10,835 nt of DNA from JAIMBK01 sp040755975 (GTDB taxonomy: Bacteria > Bacillota > Desulfotomaculia > Desulfotomaculales > Nap2-2B), in assembly GCA_040755975.1 (NCBI GenBank), contig JBFLZY010000087.1, positions 1 through 10,835 on the forward strand. The letters are read 5' to 3'. Positions 7,338-10,835 of the stretch are shown here, piece after piece. The number at the start of each line of letters is the position of its first letter. The first letter of the stretch is position 1. The notes beneath the pieces were generated by a model. The model was not told the DNA's origin. It saw nothing but the letters and a program-made list of their open reading frames with translations, and did no database searches. The translations under genes were made by a program, and so were the position numbers.

Positions 7338-7358
7338 GTTCCGGAATAAATCCGGAAC
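7338..7358. promoter_or_regulatory. Inverted repeat downstream of the ferredoxin gene, candidate operator or mRNA 3' hairpin
   Basis: GTTCCGGA (7338-7345) and TCCGGAAC (7351-7358) are perfect inverted repeats separated by ATAAA. The repeat lies 21 bases after the ferredoxin-type gene and about 30 bases before the -35 element of the iclR promoter. No T-run follows, so it is a poor intrinsic terminator. A dyad in this place could be a binding site for the neighbouring IclR-family protein, or an mRNA-end hairpin for the upstream operon. Neither role can be decided from sequence. Confidence 0.5.
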
Positions 7359-7387
7359 GCAGGCGGCGGCCTGGTTGCCGTGCTAAC

Positions 7388-7417
7388 TTTACAAAGGTAT
7401 CCAGTAAATAGTATAAT
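7388..7417 (+). promoter_or_regulatory. Near-consensus sigma-A promoter for the iclR-type gene
   Basis: TTTACA at 7388-7393 (five of six matches to TTGACA) and a perfect TATAAT at 7412-7417 are separated by 18 bases. Transcription would begin near 7424, giving a leader of about 80 bases before the GTG at 7505. The strength of the match suggests the regulator is transcribed independently of the transporter and oxidoreductase operon. Confidence 0.7.
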
Positions 7418-7437
7418 TAGACCTGGTGTGAAAAGAT

Positions 7438-7459
7438 ATGAATACTCTAGATGAATACT
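7438..7459. repeat. Direct repeat in the iclR leader
   Basis: ATGAATACT occurs twice (7438-7446 and 7451-7459), 13 bases apart, just downstream of the predicted transcription start. A further AATAC/GTATT inverted pair lies nearby (ending around 7477). Such repeats near a promoter are possible autoregulatory sites. The first copy also opens a 38-codon frame (7438-7554) overlapping the regulator start; it has no good ribosome site. Confidence 0.4.
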
Positions 7460-7504
7460 TAAAAACTGGAAGGTATTTATCCAAAGCCGGGGGGAGGATT
7501 AGGC

Positions 7505-8305
7505 GTGGGGATTATGTCCGAAAATGGGAACGGCCAGGAGAAATACTATGTTAAATCAGTCCTCAAGGCAATTGACCTTCTTTTGTGCTTTTCCCATAAG
7601 CCGGAATGGACCATTAACGAATTGAGTAAAGAGTTGTGCATGAACCGCAGCACAGTTAACCGGCTGTTAGTATCTTTGGGTGCTAAGGGGTTTTTAAGCA
7701 AGGATCCGGAAACTGGTAAATTCAAGCTCGGGTTAAAGATAATTGAAGTGGCAGCTAGTTTGCTTAACCAAATGGACATCCGGAAAATTGCCGCGCCGGT
7801 CCTCAAAGAGCTTTCCGCAAAGTGCTTTGAAACCGTAGATCTGGCAATCTGGTACGAAGATCAGACTTTGTTTATTGATCATCTGGAGAGTCCCCACCAG
7901 GTAAAAGTGGTTTCTTTTATCGGGGAAAGGATGCCGGCTCATTGCAACGCGCCGGGCAAAGTATTTTTAGCTAATTTACCGCCTGCTGAATTGCAGAGGG
8001 TCCTTGCCAAAGGCCTCATAAAATGTACACCAAATACAATTACCGACCCTGTTACGCTAATTAAAGAGCTGGATGAAATAAGGCGATTGGACGTGGCATT
8101 TGACTTCGAGGAGCATAGTCTGGAAATATCTGCATGTTCATCCCCTATACGCGATTTTCATAGCCAGGTAGTGGCCGCCGTCAGCATTGTGGGTCCGTCA
8201 TCAAGGATTAACGAGAAATTAAGGGATCATTTTGCAGTTTTAGTCAAAGAGGCTGCCGAAAAAATCTCTCAAAAGCTTGGCTATCAAGGTTCTGACAACC
8301 ACTAG
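7505..8305 (+). CDS. IclR-family transcriptional regulator
   Basis: This is a 266-residue DNA-binding regulator. The N-terminal winged helix-turn-helix spans about residues 14-77 (SVLKAIDLLLCF, then TINELSKELCMNRSTVNRLLVSLGAKGFL, wing near TGKFKLG). The C-terminal effector-binding domain (about 80-260) contains typical IclR segments such as ETVDLAIWYEDQTLFIDHLES, GERMPAHCNAPGKVFLA and AFDFEEHSLEISACSSPI. The start is GTG 7505, seven bases after GGGGAGG; the in-frame ATG at 7514 is 16 bases from it and less likely. IclR proteins bind small aromatic or carboxylic acids and control adjacent catabolic operons. The importer and Mo-enzyme operon upstream and the AOR gene downstream are the obvious candidate targets, by inference. 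The gene is visibly richer in A+T than the liv and AOR genes. Confidence 0.94.
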   Translation: MGIMSENGNGQEKYYVKSVLKAIDLLLCFSHKPEWTINELSKELCMNRSTVNRLLVSLGAKGFLSKDPETGKFKLGLKIIEVAASLLNQMDIRKIAAPVLKELSAKCFETVDLAIWYEDQTLFIDHLESPHQVKVVSFIGERMPAHCNAPGKVFLANLPPAELQRVLAKGLIKCTPNTITDPVTLIKELDEIRRLDVAFDFEEHSLEISACSSPIRDFHSQVVAAVSIVGPSSRINEKLRDHFAVLVKEAAEKISQKLGYQGSDNH

Positions 8306-8337
8306 CGTGACTTTTTTCCAAGTGCCGGGTCTAAAAC

Positions 8338-8356
8338 CTTCGCCTTTCAGGCGAAG
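8338..8356 (+). repeat. Hairpin resembling the left end of an IS200/IS605-type element
   Basis: CTTCGCCT (8338-8345) pairs perfectly with AGGCGAAG (8349-8356) around the three-base loop TTC. It lies about 60 bases upstream of an IS200-type transposase remnant. IS200/IS605 elements have no terminal inverted repeats but carry subterminal hairpins recognised by TnpA, so this is probably the surviving left-end hairpin. No matching right-end hairpin was seen. Confidence 0.55.
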
Positions 8357-8416
8357 AGCTTTGAACTTGACTGCTGATCAAGATGGCTATATCATTCATC
8401 CAGAGTGGTGAGTGAA

Positions 8417-8594
8417 ATGGCCGAATACCAAACGGGCAGTCATCCGGTACACAATATAAAATATCACTTCGTCTGGGTAACCAAGTACAGGTACCAGGTT
8501 CTGCAAGGAGAAATTGCCCTAAGGTTACGGGAACTAATTCGCCAAACCTGCCCTGAGTAGGGAAATTACAATCATCAAAGGGAACATCGGAAAG
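8417..8594 (+). pseudogene. tnpA: Truncated, frameshifted IS200-like transposase (tnpA) remnant
   Basis: ATG 8417 opens 47 codons ending at TAG 8558-8560. The residues HNIKYHFVWVTKYRYQVL are the hallmark N-terminus of IS200/IS605 TnpA (Y1_Tnp). The similarity continues after a +1 frameshift at about 8558, where the frame from 8559 reads REITIIKGNIGK; intact proteins continue from there with an HxH motif (DHIHL type). Here the following bases no longer match the family, so both the HUH metal site and the catalytic tyrosine region are missing. The protein would normally be about 130-150 residues. It is a dead fossil lying between the regulator and the AOR gene. The rest of the 8306-8662 interval shows no other gene; only the AOR ribosome site (GAGGG, 8651-8655) is recognisable. 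Confidence 0.8.
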
Positions 8595-8662
8595 CTCCGT
8601 CTGGATATTTTGCTTTGGGTTTTTGCAACAGAGAATCATATGCCAGTATAGAGGGATGAAAA

Positions 8663-10426
8663 ATGAAAGGATTTCACGGTAAGCTGCTCAGGATAGATTT
8701 AACCAGTCATTCTTTTCAGGAAGAAAAAATTCCGGAGGAAGTCCTGAAAAGGTATTTAGGCGGCAAAGGCCTGGGGTCATACCTGCTTCTTCAAAATGTG
8801 GCCGCGGGTATAGATCCCTTAAGTCCAGAAAACAAGCTAATCTTCACCGCCGGTCCCGCCACGGGCACCCGGATGCCGGGCTCGGTCCGCCACGGCATCT
8901 ACAGCAAGTCCCCCCTGACCGGCGGCTACGCCGAATCCTACGCCGGCGGCAAAGTTGCTCTCCAGATGAAGGCCGCCGGTTACGACGCCGTTATTCTCGG
9001 GGGCAGGGCCAAAGAGCCGGTTCTCCTGGAAATCTCCGATCAAGGAATCAAGTTTCATTCTGCCCGGGACCTGTGGGGAAAAGATACGTACGCCACGCAG
9101 GACGCGGCCGTTGAACGCTCCGGTATTGCGGATGCGCAGGCCGTCGTCATCGGCCCCGCCGGGGAAAACACGGTCCGGCTGGCCTGCGTGGAAAACAACT
9201 ACTGGCGCTCCGCCGGGCGCGGGGGCTTAGGCGCGGTGCTGGGCAGCAAAAACGTCAAGGCCGTTGTTTTTCACGGCCGGACGCCCACGGCGGTTGAAGA
9301 TGAAAAAGCGCTCAAAACATTTATCACCGGCCTTTTAGCAGCCAGCAAAGACCTTCCCGCCGTCAAAAACTACCGCAAATACGGCACTCCCCAGATGGTC
9401 GCCCTGTTGAACACCGCCCAGGCCTTCCCCACCCGCTACTGGTCGCGGGGCGTCCTCGAGGGGTGGGAAAAAATCAGCGGAGAGGCTTTGATCACGCACT
9501 CCAACCTGGAAGTAAGGGCAAGATCTTGTCCAAACTGCTTTTTAGCCTGCGGAAAGCTGATCACCATCAAAGCGGGACCGCACGCAGGATTGACCATCGA
9601 AGGCCCGGAATACGAAACCATTTATTCCTTCGGCGGGTTGTGCTGCATCGACCGACTCGAAGATATTATCCATTTAAACGACCTCTGCGACCGCCTGGGC
9701 ATGGACACCATTTCCGCCGGTAACCTGGTGGCCCTGGCCATGGAAGCGCGGGAAAGGGGTCTGGCACGGGAATTTCCTGCTTACGGAGACGCCGCCGGGG
9801 CGGCCCGCCTCCTGGAAGAAATGGCTTCTCGGAAAGGCCCCGGGGCAGTTCTGGCCGACGGCATCGTCCGGGCGGCCCGGGCCCTGGGCTTAGAAGACGC
9901 TGCCGTTCACGTGAAGGGGTTGGAACCGGCGGGCTACGACCCCCGCGTCTTAAAAGGAATGGGCCTGGGGTACGCCACTTCCGCGCGCGGCGCCTGCCAC
10001 CTGCGGGCCACCTTCTACAAGCCCGAATTGGCGGGGATAATCCCACCTGACGCCGTCGAAGGCAAGGCCGCCCTTTACATCGAATTAGAAGACCGCCTGA
10101 CCATCTTCAACACCCTCATTAACTGTGTCTTTTACCGGGACATGCTCCAGTGGCCGGAACTGAAAACCCTGATCAAGGCCGTCACCGGGTGGGATTATTC
10201 CGTGGCGGAACTGCGCCGGACGGCCAACGAAATCATCACCCTCACTCATTTCTTCAACCTGCGGGCGGGTCTGGGCAGGGAAAGCGATGCCTTGCCCAAG
10301 AGATTACATAATCAGCCCCTGCCGGAAACCGACGCCACTCTTTCAGATGCCGAATTATCGCATATGATACAGGAATATTATCACATAAGAGGCTGGGGTG
10401 ATAAAGATAAAGTGTACGACCTGTAA
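8663..10426 (+). CDS. Aldehyde:ferredoxin oxidoreductase (AOR) family tungstoenzyme
   Basis: This 587-residue protein is close to the size of Pyrococcus furiosus AOR (about 605). AOR enzymes interconvert aldehydes and carboxylates using a W-bispterin and one [4Fe-4S] cluster, with ferredoxin as partner. The N-terminal AOR_N domain (about 1-205) shows GKGLGSYLL, SPLTGGYAESYAGG, LKAAGYD-like QMKAAGYDAVILGG and AGRGGLGAVLGSKNVKAV. Cluster ligands are C289-x2-C292-x3-C296 and C488, matching C288/291/295/494 of the Pyrococcus enzyme. GPEYETI (314-320) carries conserved acidic residues. The first pterin motif, DRLGMD, is present. In the second, the usual Asp is replaced by Asn483 (NTLINC). The start is ATG 8663, seven bases after GAGGG. 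No signal peptide is seen, so it is cytoplasmic. The gene stands alone after an IS remnant; whether it shares the regulator's transcript is unclear. The natural substrate cannot be told from sequence. Confidence 0.95.
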   Translation: MKGFHGKLLRIDLTSHSFQEEKIPEEVLKRYLGGKGLGSYLLLQNVAAGIDPLSPENKLIFTAGPATGTRMPGSVRHGIYSKSPLTGGYAESYAGGKVALQMKAAGYDAVILGGRAKEPVLLEISDQGIKFHSARDLWGKDTYATQDAAVERSGIADAQAVVIGPAGENTVRLACVENNYWRSAGRGGLGAVLGSKNVKAVVFHGRTPTAVEDEKALKTFITGLLAASKDLPAVKNYRKYGTPQMVALLNTAQAFPTRYWSRGVLEGWEKISGEALITHSNLEVRARSCPNCFLACGKLITIKAGPHAGLTIEGPEYETIYSFGGLCCIDRLEDIIHLNDLCDRLGMDTISAGNLVALAMEARERGLAREFPAYGDAAGAARLLEEMASRKGPGAVLADGIVRAARALGLEDAAVHVKGLEPAGYDPRVLKGMGLGYATSARGACHLRATFYKPELAGIIPPDAVEGKAALYIELEDRLTIFNTLINCVFYRDMLQWPELKTLIKAVTGWDYSVAELRRTANEIITLTHFFNLRAGLGRESDALPKRLHNQPLPETDATLSDAELSHMIQEYYHIRGWGDKDKVYDL

Positions 10427-10448
10427 AAGTAACTCTTTTCTATGGCAA

Positions 10449-10538
10449 CCGGCTGGCGACATCGAAAGCGGAGTGCGGGTCTCGAAACAACGAGTAAAGA
10501 TCCAGGGCCGTTGACGATCGGACCCTGTCGTCTTCCGG
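10449..10538 (+). other. Candidate structured RNA or terminator-like region after the AOR gene
   Basis: No coding sequence is visible between 10427 and 10565. The + strand can fold as follows. CCGG 10449-10452 pairs with CCGG 10535-10538, then across a 2x2 loop GGCGA 10455-10459 pairs with TCGTC 10528-10532. Inside are hairpin CTCG/CGAG (10481-10494) and hairpin CAGGG-CCG/CGG-a-CCCTG (10503-10527). A U-rich stretch (TTATTTTTT, 10546-10554) follows. An alternative GACGA/TCGTC pairing (10513-10517 with 10528-10532) competes. It may be a terminator-like 3' end for the AOR mRNA or an unrecognised RNA; I match it to no known riboswitch. Confidence 0.3.
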
Positions 10539-10705
10539 CAGTCCCTTATTTTTTAATGCTTTTAAGAGACTGTCGAAAAACCCCCTGTTTATGTTTACCA
10601 ATAAATAACACCCAATAGTATTTAGTTATGATCTAACATGAGCCAACAAAAACAAGAGATATTTTCTTAAAAAGATAGGAATATAACCATTTATGTCGAA
10701 TATTA

Positions 10706-10733
10706 CCTCCAAAGAAAACGTTCTTTCTGGAGG
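10706..10733 (+). promoter_or_regulatory. Hairpin that can mask the transposase ribosome-binding site
   Basis: CCTCCA (10706-10711) pairs perfectly with TGGAGG (10728-10733), which contains the transposase Shine-Dalgarno sequence; a few more A-T and G-C pairs can extend the stem inward. The start codon follows at 10739. Occlusion of the ribosome site on read-through transcripts is a known way in which insertion sequences such as IS10 and IS200 limit transposition; here it is inferred from pairing only. Confidence 0.5.
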
Positions 10734-10738
10734 GTGCC

Positions 10739-10835
10739 ATGTACAAGCCGACCAAAGAACAACAGATCTCCTGGTTTGATTCCCGGTTTGTGTGTGAAAA
10801 CCTTTTTACCAGGGACATTCTCTACCGGGAGATCC
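10739..10835 (+). CDS. Insertion-sequence transposase, N-terminal fragment (3' partial)
   Basis: ATG 10739 follows GGAGGG (10729-10734) at a suitable distance and is open to the window end (32 complete codons). The N-terminus, MYKPTKEQQISWFDSRF followed by an acidic/aromatic stretch ending TRDILYREI, resembles the short leader before the helical N-terminal domain of IS1182-type transposases, where a Phe-Tyr-Arg-like segment recurs. None of the DDE catalytic region lies inside the window, so the family cannot be confirmed and intactness is unknown. Confidence 0.6.
   Translation, partial: MYKPTKEQQISWFDSRFVCENLFTRDILYREI

Larger units (their letters stand above)
10566..10835 (+). mobile_element. 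Left end of an insertion sequence (IS1182/IS5-superfamily-like), cut by the window edge
   Basis: GAGACTGTCGAAAAAC at 10566-10581 looks like the terminal inverted repeat seen on many Firmicutes IS elements, and the sequence turns abruptly A+T-rich from this point. A transposase gene begins 173 bases inside the boundary. The right end, its matching inverted repeat and any target duplication lie outside the window, so the exact edge and the family are tentative. Confidence 0.6.

Noticed and set aside
7338..7358. Intrinsic terminator for the transporter/oxidoreductase operon
   Set aside because: The stem is good, but GCAGGCGGCGG follows instead of a T-run, so it was listed as a possible operator or mRNA-end hairpin only.
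8609..8652. Promoter for the AOR gene (TTTGCA with TATAGA)
   Set aside because: The spacing is about 19 bases, the -35 match is weak and the -10 would overlap the AOR ribosome site; support is too weak to annotate.
8591..8660. A frame after the TnpA break that reads GYFALGF and ends in SIEG, faintly like the C-terminus of IS200 transposases
   Set aside because: The match is only two or three residues, with wrong spacing to the catalytic Tyr; it is not enough to claim a joined C-terminal remnant.

Overview
The window reads like DNA of an anaerobic, GC-rich Gram-positive of the Clostridia, possibly a Peptococcaceae/Desulfotomaculum-Pelotomaculum relative. This rests on strong GGAGG-type ribosome sites, GTG/TTG starts, a lipobox-anchored solute-binding protein, oxygen-sensitive Mo/W enzymes and IS200- and IS1182-like insertion sequences. 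The genus is inference. All recognised genes are on the + strand.

Positions 1-7317 look like one transcription unit. It starts upstream of the window with a lipoprotein solute-binding protein (cut at its signal peptide). The two ABC ATPases (livG, livF) and two permeases (livH, livM) of a branched-chain-amino-acid-type importer follow. Next come a cytoplasmic molybdopterin (Mo or W) oxidoreductase and a 16-cysteine, four-[4Fe-4S] electron-transfer subunit. Gaps are short or negative, except for a strong hairpin between the binding protein and livG. The arrangement suggests uptake of an organic substrate (perhaps an aromatic or other carboxylic acid rather than an amino acid) directly coupled to a redox conversion inside the cell.

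Positions 7318-8305 hold a regulatory region (hairpin, near-consensus sigma-A promoter, direct repeat) and an IclR-family regulator, a family that often controls aromatic and organic-acid catabolism. Positions 8306-8662 hold a decayed, truncated IS200-like transposase remnant with its end hairpin. Positions 8663-10426 encode a tungsten-type aldehyde:ferredoxin oxidoreductase (AOR) family protein with all four cluster cysteines but an Asp-to-Asn change in one pterin motif.

Positions 10427-10565 contain no gene but can be folded into a multi-stem RNA followed by a U-rich tract. From about 10566 to the window end lies the left end of a second insertion sequence, with a terminal-repeat-like start and the first 32 codons of its transposase; its ribosome site can be sequestered in a hairpin.

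Taken together, the locus is best read as an uncharacterised catabolic island: importer, soluble Mo/W enzyme, ferredoxin-like subunit, regulator and AOR. The substrate and the reaction cannot be deduced from sequence alone.
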